A program made the translations under genes and the position numbers. Source: Devosia sp. (GTDB lineage Bacteria > Pseudomonadota > Alphaproteobacteria > Rhizobiales > Devosiaceae). Taken from it: a DNA stretch of 64,000 bases. Shown here in pieces: positions 1 to 8,141 of the stretch (positions within the stretch are counted from its first letter, which is position 1; each line of letters opens with the position of its first letter). The stretch is from contig NZ_JACZKG010000054.1 of assembly GCF_014860165.1 (NCBI RefSeq), positions 31,007-95,006 of the forward strand. The letters run 5' to 3'. The notes beneath the pieces are model-generated. The model had not been told where the DNA came from. It saw only the letters and a program-made list of their open reading frames with translations, and searched no databases.

Positions 1-51
1 ATCATCGGCGGCATCGTGCTGGCCGAATGGGCCGCACGGCGGCGACGGTAA
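1..51 (+). CDS. C-terminal end of a probable membrane protein (partial)
   Basis: The first frame of the window runs open from base 1 to a TAA at 49-51 and encodes IIGGIVLAEWAARRRR. A hydrophobic stretch that ends in a cluster of arginines is typical of the last transmembrane helix and cytoplasmic tail of an inner-membrane transporter; DMT/EamA-type exporters often end this way. Only 16 residues are present, so the family is a guess. The gene converges on serA, with a hairpin between them. Confidence 0.45.
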   Translation: MIGGIVLAEWAARRRR

Positions 52-58
52 AATGCAG

Positions 59-82
59 AAGGCCGACGCAATCGCCGGCCTT
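59..82 (-). terminator. Likely terminator of serA
   Basis: Two 10-base arms, AAGGCCGACG at 59-68 and CGCCGGCCTT at 73-82, pair with a single mismatch around the loop CAAT. On the minus strand the hairpin is followed by a short T run (TTTT, near 50-53). It lies 27 bases past the serA stop codon and between two convergent genes. Confidence 0.55.
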
Positions 83-108
83 CCGGAGCGGCAAGACTTG
101 CTTCGCCG

Positions 109-1692
109 CTAGAACCGCAGGGCCTTGGCCTGCTTGACGCCTTCGAGCGAAGCGATTTCGGCCAGCTGGTTCTCGGTCAGCGTGCCGTCGATGGAGACAA
201 GCGCGATGGCGTCGGAACCGACATCGACACGGCCGAGGTTGAAATTGGCGATGTTGATGCCGAGCTTGCCCAGGAGCGTGCCGAGGCGGCCGATATGGCC
301 AGGCTTGTCCTCATTGGTCACATAGAGCATGGACGGCGTCAGTTCGGCCTCCATGTTGATGTCCTTGACCTGGATGATGCGCGGCTTGCCGTTGGCGAAG
401 ATGGTGCCGGCCACGCCGCGCGTCTGCCGCTCGGTGGTCACCGTCAGGCGGATATAGCCCTCATAGGCGCCCTGGCGATCGCGCGTGGTGGTCTCGACGG
501 TAATGCCGCGATCCTTGGCGATCTGCGGCGCCGAGACCATGTTGATATCGCCCAACGAGGGCTTGAGCACGCCGTTGATGGCCGCAGCGATCATCGGCTT
601 GACGTTGAGCTCGGCAACATTGCCTTCGAACTCGATCTTGATGCCGCTGATCGCCGTTTCGGTGAGCTGGCCGGCGAAAGAACCCAGCGCCTCGGCCAGC
701 TTGACCCACGGCGTCAGGATCGGGGCTTCCTCGGCCGAGATCGACGGGAAGTTGAGCGCATTGGTGATTTCGCCAACCATCAGATAGGCCGAAATCTGTT
801 CGGCCACCTGCAGCGCCACATTCTCCTGCGCCTCGGTCGTCGCCGCACCCAGATGCGGCGTGCAGATGACGTTGGGCAACTCGAACAGCGGATTGTTCTC
901 GGCTGGCTCCTCGAGGAACACGTCGAGCGCCGCGCCGGCAACATGGCCCGACTTGAGGGCGTCGTAGAGCGCGGCCTCGTCGATCAAACCGCCACGGGCG
1001 CAGTTGATGATACGCACGCCCTTCTTGGTCTTGGCCAGGGCCTCGGCGTCGATGATGTTGCGCGTCGCCTCGATCAGCGGCGTGTGCAGGGTGATGAAAT
1101 CGGCACGGGCCAGCAGCTCGTCCAGCTCGACCTTTTCGACGCCCAGCGTCTGTGCGCGCTCTGGCGTCAGGAACGGATCGAAGGCGATGACCTTCATGCG
1201 CAGGCCGATGGCGCGGTCGGCCACGATGGAGCCGATATTGCCGGCGCCGATTAGGCCCAGCGTCTTGTTGGTGACCTCGACACCCATGAAGCGGTTCTTT
1301 TCCCACTTGCTGGCGCGGGTCGAAGCATCGGCTTCCGGCAGCTGGCGGGCCAGCGCCATCATCATGGCAATGGCATGCTCCGCGGTCGTGATGGAGTTCC
1401 CGAAGGGCGTGTTCATCACGATGATGCCCTTCTTGGTCGCGGCCGGAATGTCGACATTGTCGACCCCGATACCGGCGCGGCCGATGACCTTGAGCTTGTG
1501 GGCGGCGGCAATGATCTTTTCGGTGACCTTGGTGGCCGAGCGGATGGCCAGGCCATCATACTGGCCGATGACTTCGAGCAGCTTTTCCTTGTCCTTGCCC
1601 AGATCGGGCAGGTAGTCCACCTCCACGCCATTGTCCTTGAAGATCTGGACGGCGGTGGGGCTCAGCTTGTCGGAAACGAGAACCTTGGGCAT
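109..1692 (-). CDS. serA: D-3-phosphoglycerate dehydrogenase
   Basis: Catalyses the first committed step of serine synthesis, NAD-dependent oxidation of 3-phosphoglycerate to 3-phosphohydroxypyruvate, in the cytosol. The 527-residue protein has the long form of the family: an N-terminal catalytic/NAD domain with the Rossmann motif GLIGAGNIGS, an intervening domain, and a C-terminal ACT domain that begins near LYVTNEDKPGHIGRLG and usually binds serine for feedback control. The start at MPKVLVSDKL was chosen because AGGAGGG (minus strand, at 1698-1704) lies 5 bases upstream; the open frame goes on further upstream, but only through a tRNA-like fragment and a palindromic repeat. serC lies just upstream on the same strand, so the two steps may be co-expressed. 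Confidence 0.96.
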   Translation of the reverse strand: MPKVLVSDKLSPTAVQIFKDNGVEVDYLPDLGKDKEKLLEVIGQYDGLAIRSATKVTEKIIAAAHKLKVIGRAGIGVDNVDIPAATKKGIIVMNTPFGNSITTAEHAIAMMMALARQLPEADASTRASKWEKNRFMGVEVTNKTLGLIGAGNIGSIVADRAIGLRMKVIAFDPFLTPERAQTLGVEKVELDELLARADFITLHTPLIEATRNIIDAEALAKTKKGVRIINCARGGLIDEAALYDALKSGHVAGAALDVFLEEPAENNPLFELPNVICTPHLGAATTEAQENVALQVAEQISAYLMVGEITNALNFPSISAEEAPILTPWVKLAEALGSFAGQLTETAISGIKIEFEGNVAELNVKPMIAAAINGVLKPSLGDINMVSAPQIAKDRGITVETTTRDRQGAYEGYIRLTVTTERQTRGVAGTIFANGKPRIIQVKDINMEAELTPSMLYVTNEDKPGHIGRLGTLLGKLGINIANFNLGRVDVGSDAIALVSIDGTLTENQLAEIASLEGVKQAKALRF

Positions 1693-1709
1693 GGCAGCCC
1701 TCCTGCTTT

Positions 1710-1740
1710 TGGTTGCGGGAGCAGGGTTTGAACCTGCGAC
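1710..1740 (-). pseudogene. tRNA 3'-end fragment (T arm, acceptor strand, CCA)
   Basis: On the minus strand this reads as a T arm (GCAGG, TTCAAAC loop, CCTGC) followed by TCCCGCA and ACCA, exactly the layout of a tRNA 3' half with encoded CCA. The acceptor strand resembles that of initiator tRNA-Met (CCCCGCAACCA). No matching 5' acceptor strand, D arm or anticodon arm can be found within the preceding 80 bases, so this is a fragment and not a gene. It ends about 17 bases before the serA start codon. It may be an old attachment-site remnant or a fragment carried along with the adjacent repeat. Confidence 0.5.
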
Positions 1741-1780
1741 GCCGCATGAATACGAGAACTCCGTCCTCTCCCCGCCGTCA

Positions 1781-1831
1781 CCACCCGGCTTGTCCGGGTG
1801 GTCCATGGATTGCCCGGACAAGCCGGGCAAT
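1781..1831. repeat. Interspersed palindromic repeat between serC and serA
   Basis: Two nested-palindrome units lie side by side: CCACCCGG-CTTGT-CCGGGTGG (1781-1801) and ATTGCCCGG-ACAAG-CCGGGCAAT (1809-1831). The 15-base arms CCCGGCTTGTCCGGG (1784-1798) and CCCGGACAAGCCGGG (1813-1827) are also exact reverse complements, so the whole can fold as two small hairpins or one large one. This looks like the short palindromic elements scattered between genes in many alphaproteobacteria. It could act as an RNA stability element within a serC-serA transcript. Confidence 0.7.
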
Positions 1832-1863
1832 GACGATCAGGGGGAGGTCGGACTAGACGGGAA

Positions 1864-3048
1864 CTAGGCAGCGGCCTTGTTCAAGGCTGCCAGCTCTTCG
1901 GCAAAGGCATAGTCCAGCCACGGCACCAGCGCCGCCAGGTCGGCCGCCTCGATGGTCGAACCGGCCCAGATGCGCAGCCCCGAGGGAGCATCCTTGTAGG
2001 CGCCGATGTCATAGGCGACGCCTGCCTTGTCGAGACGCGACACGATGGCCTTGGCGAAGGCCGCCTGCTTGTCGGCGTCGAGCGCCGTCACCGTAGGGTC
2101 GACGATCGACAGGCACACCGAGGTGTTGGAGCGGTTGGCTGCGTTCTTGGCCAGGAAATCGACCCATGGGGTCCTGGCGACCCAGTCAGCCAGCACCTTG
2201 AAATTGGCGTCGGCGCGGGCCTGCATGGACTTGAGGCCACCCAGCGACTTGCCCCATTCCATGGCGTCGATCGCGTCCTCGATGCAGATCATCGACGGCG
2301 TGTTGATGGTCGCCGCCTCGAACACTTCCTCGAGCAGCTTGCCGCCCTTGGTGAGGCGGAAAATCTTGGGCAACGGCCGGTCGGGCTTGAAGGTCTCGAG
2401 CCGCTCGACGGCGCGGGGGCTGAGGATCAAGACGCCATGGGCGGCTTCGCCACCCAGCGCCTTCTGCCAGGAGAAGGTCACGACATCGAGCTTGGCGAAA
2501 TCGAGATTCTGCGCAAAGGCCGCCGAGGTGGCGTCGCAGATGGTCAGCCCCTTGCGGTCGGCCGCGATCCAGTCGCCATTGGCGACCCGCACGCCCGAGG
2601 TCGTGCCATTCCAGGTGAAGACCACATCGCGATCGAAATCGACTTGGCCCAGATCGGGCAATTCGCCATAGGGCGCCTTGAGGATGCGGACATCATCGAG
2701 TTTGAGTTGCTTGGACACATCGGTGACCCAGCCCTCGCCGAAGCTCTCCCAGGCCAGCATGTCGACGCCACGGGCGCCGAGCATCGACCACAGCGCCATT
2801 TCGACGGCGCCGGTATCTGATGCCGGGACAATGCCGATACGGTAATCGGCGGGAACTTCAAGCAGTTCGCGCGTCAGGTCGATGGCGCGCTGGATGCGGG
2901 CCTTGCCCGGCTTGGAGCGGTGCGACCGACCAACCAGCGAATTGCTGAGCGCTTCAACCGTCCAACCAGGACGCTTGGCACAGGGGCCCGACGAAAAATT
3001 CGGATTAGCCGGTTTCACCGCCGGCGCGGTCAGGGGCATTGCAGCCAT
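1864..3048 (-). CDS. serC: Phosphoserine aminotransferase
   Basis: PLP enzyme that converts 3-phosphohydroxypyruvate and glutamate to phosphoserine, the step after SerA; it can also act in pyridoxal phosphate synthesis. The 394-residue length and the N-terminal signature [14 protein letters not shown] fit the alphaproteobacterial SerC type. The PLP-binding lysine is Lys196 in [10 protein letters not shown], and HRS near residue 43 belongs to the substrate-binding region. The first ATG was taken because GGGAGGG (minus strand, 3058-3064) is 9 bases upstream; a second ATG lies three codons later. It is transcribed toward serA, and a structured leader precedes it. Confidence 0.95.
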   Translation of the reverse strand: MAAMPLTAPAVKPANPNFSSGPCAKRPGWTVEALSNSLVGRSHRSKPGKARIQRAIDLTRELLEVPADYRIGIVPASDTGAVEMALWSMLGARGVDMLAWESFGEGWVTDVSKQLKLDDVRILKAPYGELPDLGQVDFDRDVVFTWNGTTSGVRVANGDWIAADRKGLTICDATSAAFAQNLDFAKLDVVTFSWQKALGGEAAHGVLILSPRAVERLETFKPDRPLPKIFRLTKGGKLLEEVFEAATINTPSMICIEDAIDAMEWGKSLGGLKSMQARADANFKVLADWVARTPWVDFLAKNAANRSNTSVCLSIVDPTVTALDADKQAAFAKAIVSRLDKAGVAYDIGAYKDAPSGLRIWAGSTIEAADLAALVPWLDYAFAEELAALNKAAA

Positions 3049-3057
3049 ATCAAGCGA

Positions 3058-3100
3058 CCCTCCCAGGTCTATGCGTCTCGCGTTAGGGCGAGATGTCCTG
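3058..3100 (-). promoter_or_regulatory. Candidate serC leader RNA structure
   Basis: Immediately upstream of serC the minus-strand transcript can form a hairpin TCTCGC-loop-GCGAGA (3076-3093) inside an outer stem CAGG/CCTG (3097-3100 with 3064-3067). The outer stem abuts the GGGAGGG ribosome-binding site, so folding would affect ribosome access. A small conserved RNA, the serC motif, is known upstream of serC in Alphaproteobacteria. Position, size and two-stem layout fit it, but I could not compare against a covariance model. Confidence 0.4.
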
Positions 3101-3332
3101 AAGCGGGAAATACGCCGGATCGATCCAGGCCGTCAATGAGTCTTTTGGGGACCCACCACCAACACTGTTGAGGAACTCAGAGATCGTCTTGGGGAACACG
3201 TGACCGAGCCCGAATCGGGTTGTCCACCCAGGCCGCCGCCATGCGGCGATGGTTGCGAGATGCGACAGTCAGGCGGCACGGTCAGTTCCCCCTGAGGGCT
3301 TCAGAGCGGCCCGCGTTTCGCTAGCGTGTCGC

Positions 3333-3656
3333 CTAGTCGGGCCGGAACCGCCAGGCAATTGTGGCGCGGAGCGGCGCGGTGACTTGCCCGGAATTGTGCG
3401 AGGCCGAGCCGAGTTTCTCGAGCGTGGTATTTCCGTTCAATCCGCTGCCCGTCGCTGGTTGATCAGGCAGATCGAGCAGGCGTTGTCCCTCAATGAGCGC
3501 CACCGAGGTTTCATCGGTAAAAGCATGGCCGGTGAGCGCCACCGGCACCATGAGCCCGCCGGTGGGAAGACGCAGGCTCACAAGGCCGCTTTCGGTGTCA
3601 TGCGTGAGCTCTGCGCTGCACACCGAATCCGTTCTCAACGCGGTTGGCATGTAATT
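3333..3656 (-). pseudogene. Possible remnant of a coding sequence
   Basis: The minus-strand frame that ends at 3333 has about 107 codons with balanced, beta-rich composition (for example SGLVSLRLPTGGLMVPVALT and GQVTAPLRATIAWRF). This differs from the Arg/Ala-rich look of shadow frames here and recalls the C-terminal part of a fimbrial-type or other exported beta protein. No start codon with a ribosome-binding site is visible at its beginning, and the frame only stays open upstream by running through the antisense of the next gene. It is either an eroded gene end or chance. Confidence 0.22.
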
Positions 3657-3812
3657 CCGCGTCCAACGGGAGCAGCCAAAGTCTGGGAGGGGCGCGGCGC
3701 ATGGCGTTTTCAGACCTACCTGCATTCCGGATAGAGCGGTTGTACCGACAATAGACACCTGGTGGCGGCTTCGGCGCCTTGACGTGCCGAGCATTTGCGC
3801 TTCCTGTCGCAC

Positions 3813-3823
3813 TGTCATACAAA
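3813..3823. promoter_or_regulatory. GntR-type operator, copy 1 of 6
   Basis: TGTCATACAAA, 19 bases before the ATG of the metallo-hydrolase gene. It shares the core GTCATACAA with five other sites placed before transcription units between here and 19.8 kb. Confidence 0.55.
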
Positions 3824-3842
3824 GATAGGGTGGAGGTAGACG

Positions 3843-4649
3843 ATGGTGGCCATAGATTACCAAGTGCTGGCACTGCGCTATGCCAGCACCGAGCCCTCGC
3901 GCCCGCGACACGAAAACTTCCTGCCCGGCATGGACCTGCATGATGGCCCCATGCCGCTGGACTACTTCGTCTGGGCGATTGAGGGGATGGGGCGAACCGT
4001 CATCGTCGACACCGGATTTGGTGCCGATCAGGCCGTGGCGCGCGGTCGCAGGCTGCTGCACGAACCGGCCACGTTGTTGAAACAGGCCGGAATTGACGCG
4101 GGAGCGGTCACCGACGTCATTCTCACCCACCTCCACTATGACCATGCCGGCGGGCTGTCACAGTTTCCGGCGGCGCAGTTTCATCTGCAGGACGACGAGA
4201 TGAGTTACGCGACGGGGCGCAACATGTGCCACGCCCACCTGCGCGCGCCATTCGAGGCCGAAGATGTGGTGGATGCGGTGCGCCTGGCGTTCAAGGGCAG
4301 GATGCGTTTCCACAGCGGCGATGCGGAGCTGTTCCCGGGGATCAGCCTGCACCGGATCGGCGGCCACTCGGGCGGTTTGCAGGTCGTGCGCGTGGCGACA
4401 AAGCGGGGGCCGCTGGTGCTGGCCTCTGACGCGTTCCATTTCTCGGAGAACCGGGTGCGCCGCGCACCCTTTCCCATTGTCTATCACCTGGGCGAAATGC
4501 TCGATGGCTTCGACCGTTGCGAGCAACTGGCAGGCGGAGATGCCGACCTGCTGATTCCCGGCCATGATCCGGAGGTGCTGCAGCGCTGGCCCCGCCTGCG
4601 GGAGGACACGCCTGATATTGTCCGGGTCGATCTGGCACCGACACGGTGA
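3843..4649 (+). CDS. Metallo-beta-lactamase-fold hydrolase, lactonase-like
   Basis: A cytosolic two-metal hydrolase of 268 residues with no signal peptide. The metal-binding signature HLHYDH is at residues 96-101, with His175, Asp196 and His241 as the further ligands, and VDTGFG (56-60 region) precedes it in the usual place. Layout and length match the N-acyl-homoserine-lactonase/quorum-quenching branch, which opens lactone rings, but related proteins hydrolyse other esters. GGAGG lies 8 bases before the ATG. It stands alone behind operator copy 1 and ahead of the esterase gene, so it probably opens a lactone or ester in the region A pathway. The exact substrate cannot be read from the sequence. 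Confidence 0.82.
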   Translation: MVAIDYQVLALRYASTEPSRPRHENFLPGMDLHDGPMPLDYFVWAIEGMGRTVIVDTGFGADQAVARGRRLLHEPATLLKQAGIDAGAVTDVILTHLHYDHAGGLSQFPAAQFHLQDDEMSYATGRNMCHAHLRAPFEAEDVVDAVRLAFKGRMRFHSGDAELFPGISLHRIGGHSGGLQVVRVATKRGPLVLASDAFHFSENRVRRAPFPIVYHLGEMLDGFDRCEQLAGGDADLLIPGHDPEVLQRWPRLREDTPDIVRVDLAPTR

Positions 4650-4673
4650 TTCTGAATTTTGTCATCTTGACGT

Positions 4674-4686
4674 ATTGTCATACAAT
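4674..4686. promoter_or_regulatory. GntR-type operator, copy 2 of 6
   Basis: ATTGTCATACAAT, a perfect inverted repeat of ATTGT/ACAAT around CAT, and the best copy of the six. TTGACG lies directly before it (4668-4673) and a partial copy TTGTCAT is at 4659-4665. It precedes the esterase-SDR pair. Confidence 0.7.
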
Positions 4687-4726
4687 GTGGTTTGGTCGCA
4701 AGGCTTTCGACTGAAGAGGAGCGGCC

Positions 4727-5923
4727 ATGCAGATAGACACCACCATTGAAGCCCAGGGCCGATCCCGCCGCATTCGGGGTAGTTATGATCCCCGCTTCGC
4801 GCCGGTTCTTGATGCCTTCATCGAGAACTACCGGACCGAAGAGGAGATTGGTTCGGCCACCTCCGTAGTGGTCGAGGGCCAGACGGTTGTCGATCTGTGG
4901 GGAGGCAGCAGGGACGCCGCCTTCACCCGTGATTGGGAACGCGACACCATCGTCTGCATGATGTCCGTGGCCAAGGGCATTTCCGGCATTGCCTTCAACA
5001 TCCTCATCGACCGCGGCTTGGTCGATCCTGACGCGCCGGTGGCGCGCTATTGGCCCGAATTCGCCCAGAACGGCAAGGAGGGCGTACTGGTGCGCCATGT
5101 GCTCGATCACACCGCTGGGCTCCCCGTGGTGCTGGAGCCGCTGTGGAAGGGCGCGATCTTTGATTGCGATGCCATCGTAGCCGCGCTCGAGAAACAGGCG
5201 CCGCTGTGGCCACCGGGCACGACGGCGGCCTATCACATCCACACCCAGGGCAACCTGCTGGGCGAGATCGTCCGCCGTGTCACTGGTATGCGTTACCGCG
5301 ACTTCATCGCCCAGGAACTGGTGCGGCCGCTGGGGCTGGACTACCGGATCGGCGGGCTGACCGAGGCCGATTTCGACCGCAGGGCAGAACTCGTCCCAAC
5401 CGTCGAGGGAACCCTGTTTGCGCGCAAGGACAGCGAACCGGATTCACTGCTGGCCAAGGGGTTCCAGCAGCATCCGGACGAGCCCATCGGCGTCACGCTC
5501 AATTCGATCGGCTGGCGCCAGGCCGAAATCGCCAGCGCCAATGGACATGGCACGGCGCGCTCGGTTGCCGCCATCTACGGCGCCATCGCCAATGGCGGCA
5601 CATTGGGCGATGTGCGGATCATGTCGCAGCAGACCATCGCCAATATGCTGACCGAGCAGCACAACCAGACCGAAAAGATGCAGAACCGTCCTTATCATCA
5701 GGGGCTGGGCGTTCTGCTCAATACGCCGGTCTCGGTGTGGATGGGCCCCAATCCACATGCCTTCGGCCACCACGGTTTCGGTGGTTCCATTGGCATGGGC
5801 GATCCCGACGCCAAGCTCGGCTTCAGCTATGCCTGCAACAAGATGCATGCCCTGCCGGATAATGGTCCGCGCGCGCGCCGCATCATTGAGGCGATCTATG
5901 GCGTGTTGGGGGAACAGCCATGA
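4727..5923 (+). CDS. Serine hydrolase, class C beta-lactamase/EstB-type esterase
   Basis: A 398-residue member of the beta-lactamase-related penicillin-binding-protein fold. The catalytic Ser-x-x-Lys is S80-V-A-K83 and the tyrosine of the second motif is probably Tyr169 in AAYHIHTQG; GHHGFGGS near the C-terminus fills the place of the third (KTG/HxG) motif. No signal peptide is present, which argues for an intracellular esterase or lactonase and against a true beta-lactamase. GAGGAG precedes the ATG. The stop overlaps the start of the next SDR gene by 4 bases, so the two are translationally coupled and likely work in the same pathway. Confidence 0.85.
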   Translation: MQIDTTIEAQGRSRRIRGSYDPRFAPVLDAFIENYRTEEEIGSATSVVVEGQTVVDLWGGSRDAAFTRDWERDTIVCMMSVAKGISGIAFNILIDRGLVDPDAPVARYWPEFAQNGKEGVLVRHVLDHTAGLPVVLEPLWKGAIFDCDAIVAALEKQAPLWPPGTTAAYHIHTQGNLLGEIVRRVTGMRYRDFIAQELVRPLGLDYRIGGLTEADFDRRAELVPTVEGTLFARKDSEPDSLLAKGFQQHPDEPIGVTLNSIGWRQAEIASANGHGTARSVAAIYGAIANGGTLGDVRIMSQQTIANMLTEQHNQTEKMQNRPYHQGLGVLLNTPVSVWMGPNPHAFGHHGFGGSIGMGDPDAKLGFSYACNKMHALPDNGPRARRIIEAIYGVLGEQP

Positions 5924-6699
5924 GTTCCATTGAGCCGCGTGTTGCCGCTGTGACCGGCGGAGCGGGCGGAATTGGCGAAGCAACCGTGCAGCGCCTGCGT
6001 CAGGACGGCTGGCAGGTGGCAGTGCTCGACCTCGATCCGGACAATGCCAAACGCGTGGCCGAGCGTCACGGTGCGCTCGCCTGCCCGATCGACATCGGCG
6101 ACGCCGCAAGCATCGAGGCGGCGGCAGCCTTTGTCGAGCGGGAACTGGGGCCGTGCTCTGCATTGGCGGCGGTTGCAGCGCACCTGGAAAATCCGCATGC
6201 GCCTGAGCGGCAGGACATGAACGAGTGGGACGATATCCTGCGAGTCAACCTCACCGGCACATTTCGCACGCTGACCGCCTTTGGGCGCGGCATGAAGGAG
6301 CGCCGCAGCGGCGCCATCGTGACAGTTGGATCGATCACCGCCTTCAATTCGTCGCCGCTACAGGCCTATGGCCCGACCAAGGCCGCCATCCTCAACATGA
6401 CGCGCAATTTTGCCGTCGCCTGGGGACGTAGCGGGATACGTGTCAACTGCGTCTGCCCCGGCCCGACGCGCACGCCCGCTGTGGAGGCCAGCTATGCCCG
6501 TGGCGAGCGCAATCCGGAGACCATGATCCGCCAGACCGCCCTGGGCACCCTGGTTCGGCCGATGGACGTGGCCAATGCCATTTCCTTTCTGCTGTCTGAC
6601 CAGGCGGCGGCCATTACCGGGATCGACCTGCCGGTCGATAGCGGCACGCTGGCGACCCAGCTCTGGTCGCTCTACGGCGGCGTTCCCGGGCCCGAATAG
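5920..6699 (+). CDS. SDR-family NAD(P)-dependent dehydrogenase
   Basis: Classical short-chain dehydrogenase of 259 residues. The cofactor motif TGGAGGIG is at residues 12-19, and the active site is the serine of VGSITAF with the YxxxK motif YGPTK. An aspartate (DLD) follows the second beta strand, which usually means NAD(H). It starts inside the stop of the esterase gene. It probably oxidises a secondary alcohol released by the two hydrolases; the substrate is unknown. Region A has five such SDR genes. Confidence 0.85.
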   Translation: MSSIEPRVAAVTGGAGGIGEATVQRLRQDGWQVAVLDLDPDNAKRVAERHGALACPIDIGDAASIEAAAAFVERELGPCSALAAVAAHLENPHAPERQDMNEWDDILRVNLTGTFRTLTAFGRGMKERRSGAIVTVGSITAFNSSPLQAYGPTKAAILNMTRNFAVAWGRSGIRVNCVCPGPTRTPAVEASYARGERNPETMIRQTALGTLVRPMDVANAISFLLSDQAAAITGIDLPVDSGTLATQLWSLYGGVPGPE

Positions 6700-6751
6700 C
6701 AATCCAATTAGCAGCACCTCAGCAACCAAATGGGGTTGCCAAGCGTCCAAG

Positions 6752-6764
6752 ATTGTCATACAAA
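6752..6764. promoter_or_regulatory. GntR-type operator, copy 3 of 6
   Basis: ATTGTCATACAAA, followed by a second half-related element GTATACAAA (6771-6779). It lies 28 bases before the likely TTG start of the next SDR gene. Confidence 0.62.
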
Positions 6765-6791
6765 CGTACGGTATACAAAGGAGTGAGTGCG

Positions 6792-7547
6792 TTGGACGAG
6801 GGAACACAACGCCAGGTCATCCTGGTTACCGGGGCAGGCAGGGGCATCGGCCGGGCAGCCGCAGAGCGCCTGGCGCGCAACGGCGTATCGGTCGGTGTGC
6901 TCGACATCTCTTCGGACCTCGCTGCTGAAACCGTGGCAAGTATCCACGAGGCCGGCGGACGCGCCTTGGCGCTGACCACCGACGTGGCCGATCGGGCAGC
7001 CATGCTGTCTGCTGCTGCGCACCTGAGCAGCGCGTTCGGCCCGCTCACCGGTATCGTCAATGACGCCATGTGGATCCGCTACGGTCCCATTGAACATCTT
7101 GCTGAGGATGATCTCGACCGCATGCTGGCTGTTGGGGTCAAGGGCCCGATCTGGGGCGTGCAGGCCCTGCTGGCGCATCGTGGGCCAGGGGCGGCATGCG
7201 TGGTCAATCTCGCCTCACCCGTCGCCGATCTCGGCATGGCCAATACCGTCGCCTACACCGCCGTGAAGGGCGCCATCGTTGCCTTGACCCGGCAAATGGC
7301 AGTCGAGCTGGGGCCGCAGGGCATTCGCGTCAATGCGGTGGCTCCCGGCGCCGTGCCGACACCGGGCGCGCGTGCCATCGTCGACGAGGCCGGCTACGCC
7401 AAGCGCCGCGCCCAGACGCCCTTAGGCCGGCTGGGCGAGGAATCCGAGATTGCCGCGGCCATCGCATTTCTGTGCGGGCCGGACGCCGCCTTCATCACCG
7501 GCGAAGTGTTGCATGTCGATGGCGGCATAACAGTCAAGTCCATGTGA
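6792..7547 (+). CDS. SDR-family NAD(P)-dependent dehydrogenase
   Basis: Short-chain dehydrogenase of 251 residues with the cofactor motif VTGAGRGIG near the N-terminus and the active-site YTAVK after NLASPVAD. An aspartate (VLDIS) after the second strand points to NAD(H). The TTG at 6792 was chosen because AAAGGAG (6777-6783) ends 8 bases before it; a GTG at 6783 is possible but overlaps that site, and frames further upstream run into the operator. It is first in a two-gene unit with the carboxymuconolactone-decarboxylase-like gene. Confidence 0.83.
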   Translation: MDEGTQRQVILVTGAGRGIGRAAAERLARNGVSVGVLDISSDLAAETVASIHEAGGRALALTTDVADRAAMLSAAAHLSSAFGPLTGIVNDAMWIRYGPIEHLAEDDLDRMLAVGVKGPIWGVQALLAHRGPGAACVVNLASPVADLGMANTVAYTAVKGAIVALTRQMAVELGPQGIRVNAVAPGAVPTPGARAIVDEAGYAKRRAQTPLGRLGEESEIAAAIAFLCGPDAAFITGEVLHVDGGITVKSM

Positions 7548-7616
7548 GGCGCGTGATGGCAAATCGAAGGGACGATCGTCCCGCCCCAAACTCAACCAGT
7601 CATCTACAGCAAGGCA

Positions 7617-8057
7617 ATGATCGTCATGACGACTGAACCAAACGAACTGGACGAAATGTTCCGGCGTGGTCTGGCGCTCCGCCGTCAGGTGCTGGGACCT
7701 GAATATGTTGATCGCTCCATGGCCAATGCCAACGACTTCATGATGGCCTTTCAGCGGGTCACGACAGAGTGGTGCTGGGGCTATGCCTGGACGCGCGACA
7801 CGCTCGATCTCAAGACGCGCAGCATGCTCAACCTGGCCATGCTGACCGCGCTCAATCGGGCCGCCGAGATCCGGCTGCATGTGCGCGGGGCGATCAACAA
7901 TGGCGTCACGGTCGAGGAGATCCGCGAAACCCTGCTGCATGCCACCATCTATTGCGGCATTCCGGCCGGATTGGACGCCTTCAAGGCTGCCAATGAGGTG
8001 CTCGTGGAGATGGGTGTCATGGAGCCAGCCGCCGAAGTGGTGGATATCGAAGAGTAA
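7617..8057 (+). CDS. Carboxymuconolactone-decarboxylase-family protein
   Basis: A small all-alpha protein of 146 residues of the CMD/AhpD-like family. RSMLNLAMLTALNRAAEIRLHVRGAI and the IRETLLHATIYCGIPAG stretch match the conserved helices of PcaC-type gamma-carboxymuconolactone decarboxylases. There is no CxxC pair, so it is not a peroxidase of the AhpD kind. ATG codons at 7617 and 7626 are both possible; AAGG at 7611 fits the second somewhat better. No protocatechuate genes are nearby, so the true reaction is probably decarboxylation or isomerisation of another compound in the region A route. Confidence 0.82.
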   Translation: MIVMTTEPNELDEMFRRGLALRRQVLGPEYVDRSMANANDFMMAFQRVTTEWCWGYAWTRDTLDLKTRSMLNLAMLTALNRAAEIRLHVRGAINNGVTVEEIRETLLHATIYCGIPAGLDAFKAANEVLVEMGVMEPAAEVVDIEE

Positions 8058-8080
8058 TGACATATTGACGTACTTGTAGA

Positions 8081-8093
8081 CTGTCATACAAAC
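8081..8093. promoter_or_regulatory. GntR-type operator, copy 4 of 6
   Basis: CTGTCATACAAAC, 48 bases before the start of the binding-protein gene that heads the large Liv-GMC-aldehyde dehydrogenase operon. TTGACG at 8065-8070 sits 16 bases before TACAAA and may be the -35 element, which would place the operator over the promoter. Confidence 0.62.
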
Positions 8094-8141
8094 TGACTGA
8101 AGGACGATGCGTAGCGCACGATCCAACGAGGGAGGAATATC

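Larger units (their letters stand above)
3121..3842. other. Gene-poor stretch between serC and the catabolic cluster
   Basis: About 720 bases with no convincing complete gene. Open frames on both strands (for example 3249-3734 plus) are rich in Arg, Gly and Cys, lack a ribosome-binding site and match no family I recognise. The only stretch with protein-like composition is the minus-strand fragment at 3333-3656. The right end carries an operator-like dyad and the ribosome-binding site of the next gene. Confidence 0.5.

Noticed and set aside
109..1830. 573-residue form of SerA starting at 1830
   Set aside because: The extra 46 codons run through a palindromic repeat and a tRNA-like fragment; a strong ribosome-binding site sits before the internal ATG at 1692.
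1781..1831. Transcription terminator between serC and serA
   Set aside because: The stems are strong, but there is no T run on the minus strand and the double-palindrome layout fits an interspersed repeat better.
4727..5923. Beta-lactamase resistance gene
   Set aside because: The Ser-x-x-Lys fold is shared, but there is no signal peptide and the gene is coupled to an SDR in a catabolic regulon, so an esterase is more likely.
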